Source: CBDUUP01 sp965370435 (GTDB taxonomy: Bacteria; Chloroflexota; Anaerolineae; Anaerolineales; UBA11579). From it: DNA of 30,679 nucleotides. Numbering within the stretch: position 1 is the stretch's first letter; each line of letters begins with the position of its first letter. A model generated the notes under the pieces. It was given only the letters and a program-made list of their open reading frames with translations. It had not been told where the DNA came from and did not search any database. The DNA is taken from the NCBI GenBank assembly GCA_965370435.1, contig CBDUUP010000011.1, forward strand, positions 1-30,679, given 5' to 3'. This document shows positions 30,679 through 30,679 of the stretch, piece after piece. The position numbers and the translations under genes were made by a program.

Positions 30679-30679
30679 C

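Overview
The window looks like a chromosomal segment of a Chloroflexota bacterium, probably Anaerolineae-like. This is inferred from high-GC genes, sortase and FHA/PP2C signalling genes, a Psr/ActC-type respiratory operon, DUF3467 and translin-family genes, and intergenic spacers full of short repeats. No rRNA or other taxonomic marker is present, so the assignment is tentative.

Layout. (1) 1-3215, minus strand: a two-gene signalling operon, a VWA-FHA membrane protein followed by a PP2C phosphatase, closed by a terminator at 77-103. (2) 3455-7813, plus strand: cell-surface genes, namely a heparinase II/III-like lyase, a GT4 glycosyltransferase and a sortase. (3) 7873-9326, minus strand: an uncharacterised methyltransferase and a MenG/UbiE quinone methyltransferase. 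(4) 9423-10208, plus strand: a GrdB-related protein read through an in-frame UGA. A perfect hairpin 12 nt after the UGA indicates a selenoprotein. A 161-bp MITE-like element with a 9-bp target duplication has landed exactly on its stop codon. (5) 10404-12748: a tRNA-Pro(CGG), two degenerate tRNA copies in tandem, and an AT-rich island carrying a TcmP / DUF5131 three-cysteine pair. A decayed tRNA-like end plus terminator closes the island.

(6) 12789-21535, minus strand: a membrane-bound respiratory system. It has a tetraheme lipoprotein cytochrome with an internal duplication, a diheme cytochrome, a Tat-exported molybdopterin oxidoreductase, a four-cluster Fe-S subunit, an NrfD quinone-interacting subunit, a 53-residue membrane protein, an SPFH protein and a TorD-ferredoxin fusion. 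A divergent histidine kinase/response regulator pair (21742-23488) may control it. (7) 23526-23828, minus strand: an orphan MNT nucleotidyltransferase. (8) 23969-26962, plus strand: a DprE2-like reductase, a DprE1-like oxidase and LipB. (9) 27032-27628: a small FHA protein. (10) 28128-30509, plus strand: SSB, DUF3467, a translin-family protein and a Cas4-like nuclease encoded as two membrane-anchored halves.

The strongest unusual points are the selenoprotein hidden by a UGA, the split membrane Cas4-like nuclease beside translin, the TcmP-DUF5131 island at tRNA-Pro, the MITE with exact target duplication, apparently leaderless genes with a fixed -10-to-ATG distance, and locus-specific 7-8 bp intergenic repeats.
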